Shown here one piece after another: positions 28,701 to 37,730 of a stretch of DNA of 64,000 nucleotides (the first letter of the stretch is position 1; every line of letters begins with the position of its first letter). Made by a program: the position numbers and the translations under genes. Under the pieces are notes generated by a model. That model made no database searches, was not told the DNA's origin, and saw nothing but the letters and a program-made list of their open reading frames with translations. Origin of the DNA: CALMEH01 sp031409875 (GTDB taxonomy: Bacteria > Acidobacteriota > Blastocatellia > Pyrinomonadales > Pyrinomonadaceae). The stretch is from the NCBI GenBank assembly GCA_031409875.1, contig JANNYB010000133.1:5742-69741 (forward strand), read 5' to 3'.

Positions 28701-29161
28701 TCGAATGGTTTAAAGACAAAATCGAAAATGCCGACGGCAGAAAAACCGTTTTGCTTTCGCATCATCAATTATTTTCGGCAAACGACCAATGGAAGGATGA
28801 AAAAGACGATGGGAATAATAAGGAATATAACCCGAAACTTTTTGATAAACTCGCTCCGATACTGGAAAAAGTTGATTTATGGCTTTGGGGACACGAACAC
28901 GATTTGGTTATTTTTGATGAATTTCTAAAACTAAAACGCGGACGCTGTATCGGCGGAAGTGCTTTTCCCGTAGGCAATTACGAAATGCCGACAACGGTCA
29001 AAAATCCGAATGTTACGTTTAACAAAGAAGTCGCACTCAGCAAAGGAAGCGTTTTTTATCAGCATTGCTACACGATGATTAAACTCAATGGCGAAAACGC
29101 CGTCGTTTCCTATTACGAAGACCGCGACGGCGGCAGATTGCTTTTTGAGGAAACGATTTAA
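25712..29161 (+). CDS. Caspase (peptidase C14)-metallophosphoesterase fusion, body of split gene
   Basis: The open frame from TTG 25712 has 1149 codons, but the first 18 are attC sequence. True coding resumes at 25764. The caspase domain has catalytic His in HYSGHGG and Cys in DSCHSGG (about 104 and 164 in the rejoined protein). A long middle region (about 210-860) includes a DUF4384-like part (SVGERACLRVTNLS). The C-terminus (about 864-1110) is a calcineurin-type phosphoesterase with GDIYYAG, GNHD, SHHQ and GHEHD. Without its native start, expression would need reinitiation or cassette loss. It heads an operon with CHAT and STAND genes, suggesting a suicide-type immune effector. Confidence 0.85.
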   Translation: MVFLTLRVFVFAHVISTVRLPDGSYYPNLGGCVRDVNLVEQMLKNRLNLPDAQIIKLLSENNNPTVTAERIPNYENLVKAFKEITDSAEADDQIYIHYSGHGGRSTTIFPEIKGQNGLDESLVPCDIGANGVCYFRDLEISFLLKKMSDKGILVTLVFDSCHSGGATRGEGGAFARGIDSIDTRKQTQESLVFKNIDVKAAFAEFPPSATRNLNSAQGWRLPIPPNLVFISGCRANELANEFAFDGLQRNGALTYWLLDSLRQADENFTYKMLYNRVSAKVHAKFINQTPVIEGDRDRIVFGGLKLSSGESINVTKVDLPNNRITLNTGLFQGVSKGAQFAVFSAETVDFTDVSKRLVIVEIENVGTTESTALIVSGDAKDKIQEGSQAVLLGVGIRLRGRIRLVFQANGFDEDLKKLGNFIARNEGDLEARDKWIRLCNDGEEADFQVAVNKFGEFEIWDAEGRVLPNLRPALRVEKAESLAKMQERLVQLTKYRNVRLIDNTDPASPLANKLKAELMIVKTDKKEVETTHLLPVPLRPLSVGERACLRVTNLSNTPLNFVIMDLAPDWGISQIHPDPNAQDFDFLDSGATFDFKMDAFLPSDDYQSGTDILKVFATVEGTSFRWLQMSPLDQPPMPIQRSGEINDDLEQLLTGFNAETMRNMKPVTNLNSPKGRSWTTAEVAVTVRRPSIAHVTDPALSLLQSAVEELVLSKNAETKSRSVNGKEYKYLRPELDNQIIKEVAQYCIALNENRVTETELITKDSTAYSDAQERGAFDTINYCAGLTAGLAKEWFKAKLWGDDAEYNRIKESLTVKFGGCDPNFKDTAILYLKYLKEGGHTPYRTANNPTDFVVDGRLAEDATIGIVADWATGEPAALEVLRQMKNLNPNVAIHLGDIYYAGTELEVENYFYQPWKNILRLETSEIISFALPGNHDLYAGGKPFYDLLDKLQILNKFDGKMASYFCLRNKYWQFIGLDTALHDRLGAGPTYLEPQELEWFKDKIENADGRKTVLLSHHQLFSANDQWKDEKDDGNNKEYNPKLFDKLAPILEKVDLWLWGHEHDLVIFDEFLKLKRGRCIGGSAFPVGNYEMPTTVKNPNVTFNKEVALSKGSVFYQHCYTMIKLNGENAVVSYYEDRDGGRLLFEETI

Positions 29162-29200
29162 AAAGTCGTTGCAACTTTGCTTTAAAATCGGAGGTCGCTA

Positions 29201-31351
29201 ATGCCTGATTATGAAGATTTCAAAATAGTTATCAACAGCACCGATAATCTAACTTTCACGGTTGATGTCATCAAACCTTGCGGCGGAAATGTCGGCGACG
29301 CTCACGGCGTTTTTAATTTTGACGAAATCAAATCAATTTCCGACGCTTTCGATAATTTGGCTGATGCGCCGCCGCTTGCCGAACGCAATTTCAAACCTGT
29401 TGCCAACAATAATAAAGAACTGACTCTGAACTATCACAAACCGCTTTCAAACCTCAAAGCCGAAGAATTAGGCGCGAATCTTTCGGACGTTTTGTTCAAA
29501 GATGACGTGCGCGAGATTTTGGGCAGATGTAAAGAATATTGTGAAGCAAATCAAGCGATTTTAAGAATCAGATTAGATTTATCGCGCGTTCCGAAACTCG
29601 CGGAATTGCCTTGGGAATATCTTCGCAACACCGAAGATGATAATTTTTTGTGTTTGGACGAAGACACGACTTTGGTTCGATATTTACAAACCGCCGATGC
29701 TGTTCGTCCGCTCAAAGCCGTGTTGCCTTTGCGGATTTTGGTGATGGCTTCCACGCCGCAAAATCTGCCCGCGTTGGCGAAAAATGACGAGATAAACAAA
29801 ATCAAAGTCGCTCTAGCCGAAATTTTTAACGATGCAATTGAAATCGTCGTTTTGGAAAAGCCGACGGTTAAAGCTCTGCAAACAGCTCTGAAACAAGCAA
29901 AAGACAAGGAAATGCCGTTTCATATTTTTCATTTTATCGGTCACGGCGCGTTCGATGCGGAAAAAGACAGAGGCGTTTTGCTTTTTGAAGACGACGCAAA
30001 AAACAGCGTTGCCGTTGACCACGAAGATTTGGGCAGATGGCTTCAGCCTTATCGAAATAATTTGCGTCTTGTCGTGCTGAATGCTTGCGAAGGCGCGAAG
30101 GTTGCGGCAGACGATACTTATTCGAGCGTTGCTGCAAGATTGATGCAAACTGCTGAAATACCTGCGGTTATCGCAATGCAATACAGCATTAAGGACACAG
30201 CGGCGATTGAATTTTCAAAATCGTTTTACGAAGAAATCTCGAAAGGAAATTATCTCGAAGGCGCAATTCAAACGGCGCGAAAAGCTATAAACGATTTGAA
30301 TTTACCAACCGAAGAGTGGGCAACTCCTGTTTTTTATCTGCGGGCTGAAAGCGGACATTTGTTCGACATCAGAATTCCGACACCGCCTGAAAATTTGGTC
30401 AGATTTGGACATTTTACGACTTTAAAAACTGTGCTTCCGACTTGTAATCTTGTAATTTTCATCGGTTTGGATGTTAATGTTTCAAACCGACCGTATTTTA
30501 GTTCGTGGCAACCGAATCGAGGTTTGCCGAACGCCGCCGAACTCTGTTCTTACATCAGCCAAAGCCAAAGTATCAATCCGCCGATTACTTCTTTAGCTTC
30601 TTTGGCGAAAAAACTTCAAGTAACAAGTCAGCTTAATCCCGACGCAATGGCTTTGCTGTTTTCGCCGCCGCCGCAGCCGATTAAACTTTATCGGATTTGG
30701 GCAGAAATTGCGCGTCAAATTACCGATAATTTGCCGGAAACGATTGTTGATCCGCTTCATTGTTCGTTGCTTTTTGTAACGACGACTTACGATTTTTCGT
30801 TGGAAAAATCTTTTTCTGCGGCGGGAATTACAAAATACAACACGATTTGCTATAACCGTTCGACAAACGGAAATTGGATTTTTTCGCATAATTATTTTGA
30901 AAACGGAAGTTTGATTTTCAAAAATGATTTAATCGCGCCCGAATATACGCCGAACGAATACAAAAAATTGGGCAATAAATATCCGATTATTTTAAAGTTG
31001 CCGGGCGAAATTACTTCGGATTTGAATTATGCGATTACCGAAGATGACTTTTTTGCTTTTGCCAATAAAAGTTTGTCCGAACTTTTGCCCGCCGATTTGC
31101 TCGGACAAATAAACACCAGCCGACATCTTTATTTGGGCTACGATTTGCAAAATTGGACGCTTCGTTTGCTTTTGAACAGAATTTGCGAAAATCAAAGTCC
31201 GCCGAAGAAAAAAACTTCTTGCGCCGTAATTTTTGATGAAAACGATGATCCGAATGTGGATTTTTGGAAGGAACAAAATGTTTTGCTCGCGCCGGCGAAT
31301 TTGGAAGATTATGTTGCCGGTTTGGAAAAATTTGTCTTGAATCAAATGTAA
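29201..31351 (+). CDS. CHAT protease-SIR2-like domain fusion protein
   Basis: A 716-residue protein with GGAG site before ATG 29201. The N-terminal half ends in a CHAT domain with His 248 in FIGHGAF and Cys 296 in LNACEGA, followed by the SVAARLMQTAEIPAVIAMQY segment. The C-terminal part (about 430-710) resembles SIR2-like (SIR2_2) domains: LVIFIGLDVNVS, YPIILKLPGEI, ITEDDFFAF and HLYLGYDLQNWTLRLLL. SIR2-like domains in immune systems degrade NAD. It lacks a signal peptide and lies 39 bases after the caspase gene. A protease plus a possible NADase in one chain suggests a two-part effector. Confidence 0.8.
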   Translation: MPDYEDFKIVINSTDNLTFTVDVIKPCGGNVGDAHGVFNFDEIKSISDAFDNLADAPPLAERNFKPVANNNKELTLNYHKPLSNLKAEELGANLSDVLFKDDVREILGRCKEYCEANQAILRIRLDLSRVPKLAELPWEYLRNTEDDNFLCLDEDTTLVRYLQTADAVRPLKAVLPLRILVMASTPQNLPALAKNDEINKIKVALAEIFNDAIEIVVLEKPTVKALQTALKQAKDKEMPFHIFHFIGHGAFDAEKDRGVLLFEDDAKNSVAVDHEDLGRWLQPYRNNLRLVVLNACEGAKVAADDTYSSVAARLMQTAEIPAVIAMQYSIKDTAAIEFSKSFYEEISKGNYLEGAIQTARKAINDLNLPTEEWATPVFYLRAESGHLFDIRIPTPPENLVRFGHFTTLKTVLPTCNLVIFIGLDVNVSNRPYFSSWQPNRGLPNAAELCSYISQSQSINPPITSLASLAKKLQVTSQLNPDAMALLFSPPPQPIKLYRIWAEIARQITDNLPETIVDPLHCSLLFVTTTYDFSLEKSFSAAGITKYNTICYNRSTNGNWIFSHNYFENGSLIFKNDLIAPEYTPNEYKKLGNKYPIILKLPGEITSDLNYAITEDDFFAFANKSLSELLPADLLGQINTSRHLYLGYDLQNWTLRLLLNRICENQSPPKKKTSCAVIFDENDDPNVDFWKEQNVLLAPANLEDYVAGLEKFVLNQM

Positions 31352-31366
31352 AAAGTAGAAAAAAAG

Positions 31367-33625
31367 ATGAAAAAAACTGAAAAACCAAACGAAAATTTTT
31401 CTCCGTATGTCGGTTTAATTCCGTTTTCGGAAAAAGATGCCGCGTATTTTTTCGGGCGCGATTCGGACGGCGAAATTATAGCAACAAATCTTCGCGCCAC
31501 GGCTTTGACGGTTTTTTACGGCGCAAGCGGTGTCGGGAAAAGTTCGCTTTTGAATGCGCGGGTCATTCCTTACTTGAAAAAAATCGCCGTTTCTTCAAAT
31601 TTACCCGACGAACCGCCCGAATTTATTTTGGTTGTTTTGCGCGAATGGGCGAATAATCCTTTGGAAAGTTTGCGTTTGCGACTCAAGGAAGCGGTTGCGG
31701 AAACCGTCAAAAAAGTAAAAATTCCGAAGCCGAATCTGCAATCGCCCGAAGCACAGATAGCTCAAAAAACAATTGAATATCTCGATGAAAAAGATGTCGA
31801 ACAAACGGCAAATGTTTTGAAAAATAACCACGATATTTGCGATTTGCTGAAAAACTGGGCTGATTTGACGGGAACGATTTTTTTAATAATCTTTGACCAA
31901 TTTGAAGACATTTTTTTGCATCCCGAATTTCTCGCGGGTGAAAATTCATTTGGCGATGAATTTGCTAAAACATTGAATTGCAAAGATTTACCCGCGAATT
32001 TTATGATTTCGATGCGCGACGATGCGTTGGCGAAAATGGATATTTTCAAAGGCAAAGTGCCGAATATGATGAAAAATATTCTGCGCCTTTTGCATCTTGA
32101 CCGCGCCGCGACCGAAATCGCCATTCGCGCACCGCTTATCGAATACAACAAAGAATTCGGCACGAATTTTACGATTGAAAAGGAACTTGTCGAAACGCTT
32201 TTGAACGATCTTCAAGTTGATAAAATTAAGTTTGAAACGCAAGGTCAAGCAGATTGCGCTCCTGAAAAAACGAGCATTGATAACGCTTATCGCGTCGAAA
32301 CTCCTTATTTGCAGTTAGTTATGAAGCGGCTTTGGGAAAATCCGCTGACGCAAGAATCTCAAAAACTCCAACTTTCAACGCTTATCGGCACGGAAACCGA
32401 TCAACTCGGCGGCGTGCAAAACATCGTCGAAACGCACCTCGACAAAGTGATGGAACAATTCAGCGAAGACGAAAAACATCTTGCCGCTAAATTTATTCAT
32501 TTCACCGTTACGCGCGGCGGCACGAAAATTCCTTCCGATGTGAATGATTTGGCTGATTGGGCGGAATTGACCGACGACAAAAAATCGAACATCGAAAAAA
32601 TCCGAAACATTCTTGACAAACTTTGCGAAGGCGAAAATCGAATCTTCAAAAAAGTAAATAACCGCAAAGACTCGAAAAATCCGTATTACGAAGTTTCCCA
32701 CGACGCACTCGGACCGGCAATCATAAGTTGGCGCAAACGCCAAAACGAAAGCCGTCTGAAAACCGAAAATGACCGCAAAATGCAAGCCGAAGTAGAAAAA
32801 GCGGTAAAAGAGAAAGAGGAACAAGAACAAAAATTACAAGAAGAACAAAGTTCTCGCTTAATGCAAGAACATCTTCTTGTTTTACAAAAACGCTATAATT
32901 TTCTCGGCAAAGTTATTTGGGGAGCGAGCATTGTTTTTCTAATTGGCGCAGTAGGAATTTATTATTATTGGTGGGTTTGGTCATACAAAGATTATATTAA
33001 AAAAGCTGAAGATGACCAAAAAAGGTATGCAAATTTATACGATTCACAGTTAAATGAATATAAATCGTTAATCAATATCTTGTTTAACCTTCAATCAAAC
33101 GAACCGTCAAAAATAACTTCGGCTCTCGATAATTTGCAAAAAGAAACTGAGAATAATGATTTGCCCGACGAATACAAAGATGAAATAACGAAAGTTTTGA
33201 ATAAGATTGAAAATAAAACTGAGGATGAAAAAGAAAAAGAAAAAATTAAAACGATTATCAAAAATCCGCAGTTGCAAACTAAGGCTCAAAAATCAGTTGA
33301 AAATGTTTTAATATTTGTTCAATACGCAAATGATAATCAAGAAACTGCCGTCAATCAATGGCGAATTTTTCTAAAGGGAAGCGGATATATTGCGCCACCA
33401 TTAGATAAGGTGGGAGATAAAGCACCGCCACAAAATGAACTCCGTTATTTTCGTAAAAGAGATGAGAAACAAGCTACAAGTATTATTCAATTATTGGGTT
33501 CAAAAGGGTTAAAAGTGGATGCGAAGTTAATTAGCGGTTATGAAGATTCGCCATTAATCAAAGAAAATCAATTTGAATTATGGTTCAATGAAAATATTCC
33601 GAATGCTCCCGTAACGGCAAAATAA
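31367..33625 (+). CDS. nSTAND1-type NTPase with transmembrane segment
   Basis: A 752-residue protein. The N-terminal signature SPYVGLIPFSEKDAAYFFGRD leads into Walker A GASGVGKSS (52-60) and Walker B IFLIIFDQFED (171-181), the pattern of novel STAND family 1. A winged-helix-like region ends in YEVSHDALGPAIISWRKRQ. A charged coiled coil (about 465-515) precedes one membrane helix (about 523-545) and a C-terminal region of about 205 residues, lysine/glutamate-rich then globular. STAND NTPases sense signals and assemble effectors. It is 15 bases after the CHAT-SIR2 gene, so it is the likely switch of this operon. Confidence 0.85.
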   Translation: MKKTEKPNENFSPYVGLIPFSEKDAAYFFGRDSDGEIIATNLRATALTVFYGASGVGKSSLLNARVIPYLKKIAVSSNLPDEPPEFILVVLREWANNPLESLRLRLKEAVAETVKKVKIPKPNLQSPEAQIAQKTIEYLDEKDVEQTANVLKNNHDICDLLKNWADLTGTIFLIIFDQFEDIFLHPEFLAGENSFGDEFAKTLNCKDLPANFMISMRDDALAKMDIFKGKVPNMMKNILRLLHLDRAATEIAIRAPLIEYNKEFGTNFTIEKELVETLLNDLQVDKIKFETQGQADCAPEKTSIDNAYRVETPYLQLVMKRLWENPLTQESQKLQLSTLIGTETDQLGGVQNIVETHLDKVMEQFSEDEKHLAAKFIHFTVTRGGTKIPSDVNDLADWAELTDDKKSNIEKIRNILDKLCEGENRIFKKVNNRKDSKNPYYEVSHDALGPAIISWRKRQNESRLKTENDRKMQAEVEKAVKEKEEQEQKLQEEQSSRLMQEHLLVLQKRYNFLGKVIWGASIVFLIGAVGIYYYWWVWSYKDYIKKAEDDQKRYANLYDSQLNEYKSLINILFNLQSNEPSKITSALDNLQKETENNDLPDEYKDEITKVLNKIENKTEDEKEKEKIKTIIKNPQLQTKAQKSVENVLIFVQYANDNQETAVNQWRIFLKGSGYIAPPLDKVGDKAPPQNELRYFRKRDEKQATSIIQLLGSKGLKVDAKLISGYEDSPLIKENQFELWFNENIPNAPVTAK

Positions 33626-33635
33626 TTTACATAAA

Positions 33636-34092
33636 TCACCTTACGCGATTTTTGATTTTAGCCCGATTATGGTCTTTGAAAAATAAAAGTCGTAAATAAT
33701 AAAAAAAGCGAATGGCTGGGAGTGCGGGCTTCTCAGCCTGCTACGCCGCGTTTTTCAGCGGTGTAAAAGCGTTCGATTAAAAATCAACTTGAATTTACGC
33801 AAAGTCTTTTGAGCATTTTTCAAACGCTCAGCAGGCTGGGAAGCCCGCGCTCCCAGCGAAAAACATTCTTTTTTTTACGGTTTTTATTTTTCAAAGAACA
33901 TTAACATCCTTTTCTTCATCTGAGAGCTTTTGTCTGTATTTTGGCGGCTCAAGCCAAGAAAAAGGACGTTAAAACGCCCTTTGAAAAATCGTTCTTCGCT
34001 TGACCGCGCCATAAATGGACGCGGCTAAGTGCCGCGAAACGCGGAAAGCCTCGTGAACGAGGCTAAATTCACAAAATCGTGTAAGGTGAATT
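33636..34092. repeat. Nested palindromic elements in the caspase-FHA gap
   Basis: Three levels are visible. Outer arms AATCACCTTACGCGATTTT and AAAATCGTGTAAGGTGAATT span the unit. Inside are arms at 33673-33695 and 33874-33897 (TCTTTGAAAAATAAAA and complement). Innermost is the palindrome 33714-33857 (GCTGGGAGTGCGGG and CCCGCGCTCCCAGC), related to 57035-57197. This suggests successive insertions. The rest of the gap to 34350 shows small hairpins and no gene. Confidence 0.75.
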
Positions 34093-34350
34093 AAATAAAT
34101 CAGAACCTTTGAGCGATAGCGAACGGGCTTGAATGGTAATTTTAAGCGTTGCCAAATCGCTACCGCTCGTTGTTCCGATTTAAATTTTTGCGAAAAACTC
34201 TGCGTTACGCTTTTTGTTTCGGCGCGATTAAGTTAAAATTACGGCAATTTCTGATTTTTTCCAAAAATTTAATCAAGACGAAAACGGCGCGTCGGTTAAT
34301 TCGACGTAAAAAACCGCACGGTTTTCGATTTCGCATAAACTTCTAAAAAA

Positions 34351-37300
34351 ATGAATATTGTTCTAGCCGAAATAGTTGGGGGCGGGCAAATGAAGCCCGA
34401 AAAATCATTTGGCGGAAACGCCGTGCGAATCGGGCGCGACCCGAACGATTGTCAGATAACTTTTGACAGCGCACAGTTTCCGATGGTTTCGCGCAAACAC
34501 GCCGAATTGCATCTGCAAAACGGGCAATGGGTTTTGCACGATTTGAATTCGTCTTACGGAACTTACTACAACGGGCAAAAAATTTCTGCGCCGCAAATTG
34601 TTTCTGCCGGCGGTTCGATTCAATTCGGCACAAACGGTCCGGTTTATCGCGTCGTGCGGTTTGAAAATTCTTATCAATCTTCGGACGCTTCGCAACAAAG
34701 CTATGCGAACGAAGTGAAGCCGCAAAATTATCAGCCGCAAAACCCGACAATTCCACCGCAAAATCAGCCCTCGACGCAAACGCCGCAACTCGATTTCGTC
34801 GGCAGAAACGCATCTGCACAGCCTTTTAGAATCACCAAAAACAGCATTTGGCTCGGACGCGATCCGAATGGCGATATTGTGATGGATGCCGATGCCGTGA
34901 TGGTTTCGCGCCGCCACGCCGAAATTCGCAACGAAAACGGCAATTATTTGGTTTATGACAACGGCAGTTTTAACGGAACACTCGTCAACGACCAAAGACT
35001 TTCCGCGCCGACACCGATTTATCATAACGACCAGATTCAACTCGGAATGGGCGGACCTGTTTTAAAATTTAATATGCCTTCGCGCATTGCTCCGAAAGGC
35101 GCAAGCCACGCCGGACAGCGCGGCGTAGCACAATCGCAGATGGCTGATTTGAGCGCGATGTTGGAAGACGGCGGCTCGAAAACGATGGTTTTCAAGGCGG
35201 GCGATATTTCGCAACAAATGGCGAAAAACCAAGTTTCAGTCGAACCTTCGCTGTTGATGTCTCTGACATTTGGAAGCAAACAGGAACTCGTCATCGGACG
35301 CGCCGATTCGTGCGATATTACGCTCGACGGTTTGCAGATTTCCAATCAACACGCACGGCTCGTTCGCACGGCTTCGGGCGTTGACATCGAAGATTTGAAT
35401 TCGACAAACGGCGTGTTTATCGAAGGAAATCGCATTTCGCGGCGTTCGCTTACATTAAATGATTCGGTGCAAATCGGTTCGTTCGTTTTGCGAATTGACC
35501 AAAGTTTCAACATCGGCATTTATGACACGCGCTCGAAAACGCGGATTGATTCGGTCAATATTACGAAGGAAGTCAAAGATCGTTCGGGCGGCGGAAAACT
35601 TCGTCTGCTCGATGATGTTTCGCTTTCGATTATGCCGAATGAATTTGTCGGATTATTAGGTCCTTCGGGCGCAGGAAAATCAACTTTTATGGACGCGCTC
35701 AACGGAATGCGTCCGGCTTCGAGCGGCAATGTTTTGGTTAATGGTGCTGACCTTTATCAAAATCTCGACGCGATTAAACAATCAATTGGCTACGTTCCGC
35801 AAGATGACATTATTCACCGCGAATTGACGGTTTATCGAACGCTTTATTATGTAGCAAAACTGCGGCTTTCGGGCGACGTTTCGCGCAAGGAAATTGATCA
35901 AATCGTTGATGAAGTGATGGACGTTACCGGCTTGAGCGAACGGCGCGATGTGCCGATTAATCAACTTTCCGGCGGACAAAGAAAGCGCGTTTCGATTGCC
36001 GTCGAACTCGTTACGAAACCTTCCGTAATTTATTTGGACGAACCGACTTCGGGGCTTGATCCGGCGACGGAAGAAAAAATTATGGTGCTTTTCCGGCAAA
36101 TTGCCGAATCGGGCAGAACCGTAATTTTGACGACGCACGCGATGGAAAACGTCAAACTTTTTGACAAAATCGTTTTGCTGATGCGCGGAAAATTGGTTTT
36201 TTACGGCGAACCGCAAGGTGCGCTCGACCACGTTGGCGCGAAGAGTTTTAAAGAACTTTACGACAAAATCGAAGCCCCGATTGAGGAAAGATTAAAAAAC
36301 GGCGGCAATCGAAATCAAGTTACCGAACAAGTTGCGGAAGAATGGAAACAGAAGTTTATGAAAACTCCTGAATACCGCAAAAACGTCTATGAACCGCTCA
36401 GTCAACTCGGAAATATGCCAAGCACCGGAGTCAATCAAAAACGGCGTTTGGGACTTTTCGGTTCGATTCGGCAATTTTTCACGCTGTCGCGACGATATTG
36501 GGAAGTGCTGATGCGCGACAAACTGAATCTGTTTATTTTGTTCGCCCAAGCTCCGATTGTCGCATTTTTGACGTTTCTCGTGATGGATGACGACCAGCCG
36601 CGCGATTTTCTGTATTTCGTTTTGTCGCTCGTTGCGGTTTGGTTCGGAACGTCGGTTGCGGCGCGTGAAATTATTCGTGAACGCGCCGTTTATAACCGCG
36701 AACGAATGGTTAATCTCGGTTTGATGCCGTATGTTTTCTCGAAACTTTTTATTTTGGGAATCATCGTCGGACTGCAATGTATAATGCTGTTTTTGCCTCT
36801 GAAATTTTTCGATATTATCGGAGTAATGCCGATGCCGGGAGTTTTAGGCGGAATTCCGCATTTTTGGATAATGCTTTTGGTTGCGGCAGTCGGAATTTCA
36901 CTTGGGCTTCTGATTTCCGCGCTCGTGAAAACATCGGAAATGGCAACTTCGCTCGTGCCTTTGATTCTGATTCCGCAGATTTTATTTTCCGGTTTGGTCG
37001 GAATTCCATACGGAATGGCGCGTGCCGGAAGTCTTGTAATGCCTGCAAGTTGGGCGTTTGACACGATGAAACGGCTTTCCGATTTGCCCGTTTTGCGCGA
37101 TGAAGACGATAAAGAAAAGGATAAAAATTGCGACACCGATACAACTTGCGGATATTATGAACAAGTCGAAAGCAAGAACCGCAAAATCATCGAAGACGCG
37201 AAAGGCGATATGAAAGACTATAAGGATGATGCCAAAAAGGACATGGATGATTATAAGAAAAAAATGGAAGATTATATGGAAGATGTCCAGAACCAGCGCA

Positions 37301-37503
37301 GTGCAACCAAGCCGACAGCTCCCGTAATGAAAGACGAACCGAAGATCAAAGAAGCCGCAAAAATTGACAAAGATTTGAGCAATTACATAGATTTTCTGCA
37401 TCCTTGGATGAACGAAATCGTCAATCAGCTAATTTTGATGATGATGTTTTTTATGCTCGTGATGGCGACGCTCATCGTTTTGCGAATGCAAGACATCGCC
37501 TGA
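34351..37503 (+). CDS. Triple-FHA ABC transporter (ATP-binding and ABC-2 membrane domains fused)
   Basis: A 1050-residue protein. Three FHA domains lie at about 5-95, 150-235 and 305-385; each shows the GR-S-H-N/G pattern (IGRDPNDCQ...SRKHAEL, LGRDPNGD...SRRHAEI, IGRADSCD...SNQHARL). An ABCG-like ATPase follows (about 405-640) with Walker A GPSGAGKST, signature LSGGQRKRVSIA and Walker B VIYLDEPTSGLD. The ABC-2 membrane domain has about six helices (about 715-930 and one near 1030). A charged coiled insert (about 945-1010) interrupts the last helices. FHA domains bind phosphothreonine, so transport may be controlled by a Ser/Thr kinase. Substrate unknown. Confidence 0.92.
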   Translation: MNIVLAEIVGGGQMKPEKSFGGNAVRIGRDPNDCQITFDSAQFPMVSRKHAELHLQNGQWVLHDLNSSYGTYYNGQKISAPQIVSAGGSIQFGTNGPVYRVVRFENSYQSSDASQQSYANEVKPQNYQPQNPTIPPQNQPSTQTPQLDFVGRNASAQPFRITKNSIWLGRDPNGDIVMDADAVMVSRRHAEIRNENGNYLVYDNGSFNGTLVNDQRLSAPTPIYHNDQIQLGMGGPVLKFNMPSRIAPKGASHAGQRGVAQSQMADLSAMLEDGGSKTMVFKAGDISQQMAKNQVSVEPSLLMSLTFGSKQELVIGRADSCDITLDGLQISNQHARLVRTASGVDIEDLNSTNGVFIEGNRISRRSLTLNDSVQIGSFVLRIDQSFNIGIYDTRSKTRIDSVNITKEVKDRSGGGKLRLLDDVSLSIMPNEFVGLLGPSGAGKSTFMDALNGMRPASSGNVLVNGADLYQNLDAIKQSIGYVPQDDIIHRELTVYRTLYYVAKLRLSGDVSRKEIDQIVDEVMDVTGLSERRDVPINQLSGGQRKRVSIAVELVTKPSVIYLDEPTSGLDPATEEKIMVLFRQIAESGRTVILTTHAMENVKLFDKIVLLMRGKLVFYGEPQGALDHVGAKSFKELYDKIEAPIEERLKNGGNRNQVTEQVAEEWKQKFMKTPEYRKNVYEPLSQLGNMPSTGVNQKRRLGLFGSIRQFFTLSRRYWEVLMRDKLNLFILFAQAPIVAFLTFLVMDDDQPRDFLYFVLSLVAVWFGTSVAAREIIRERAVYNRERMVNLGLMPYVFSKLFILGIIVGLQCIMLFLPLKFFDIIGVMPMPGVLGGIPHFWIMLLVAAVGISLGLLISALVKTSEMATSLVPLILIPQILFSGLVGIPYGMARAGSLVMPASWAFDTMKRLSDLPVLRDEDDKEKDKNCDTDTTCGYYEQVESKNRKIIEDAKGDMKDYKDDAKKDMDDYKKKMEDYMEDVQNQRSATKPTAPVMKDEPKIKEAAKIDKDLSNYIDFLHPWMNEIVNQLILMMMFFMLVMATLIVLRMQDIA

Positions 37504-37520
37504 CGATGAATTATTTTATA

Positions 37521-37610
37521 AGAATTTAGCCGCGGATTAACGCGGATAACGCGGATTAAATCGGAAAAAAATCAGCGTCATCTGCGTTAATCCGCGGCTG
37601 AAAAAATTCT
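37521..37610. repeat. Palindromic element with CCGCGGATTAACGCGG arms
   Basis: Arms AGAATTTAGCCGCGGATTAA and TTAATCCGCGGCTGAAAA are inverted repeats around AT-rich sequence. Its GCGGATTAACGCGGATAACG motif resembles the inner arms of the element at 13371-13587. It follows the FHA-ABC gene and may terminate it. Confidence 0.78.
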
Positions 37611-37730
37611 AAAAATTTTCTCGGCAACTTTGCAAGAATCCCAATTTTTAAGGAATAAAGAGCCGAAATTTTTGCATCTTATTATTTATTGTTGATTTAA
37701 CGCAAAATAATGAATAAGGTAGAATGTGAA

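Noticed and set aside
34149..34346. 65-codon basic frame upstream of the FHA-ABC gene
   Set aside because: It has Arg/Lys-rich shadow-like composition, no ribosome site and no recognisable domain.
34351..37503. FHA-ABC gene as part of the caspase operon
   Set aside because: A 725-base gap filled with nested palindromes separates them, and nothing links their functions.
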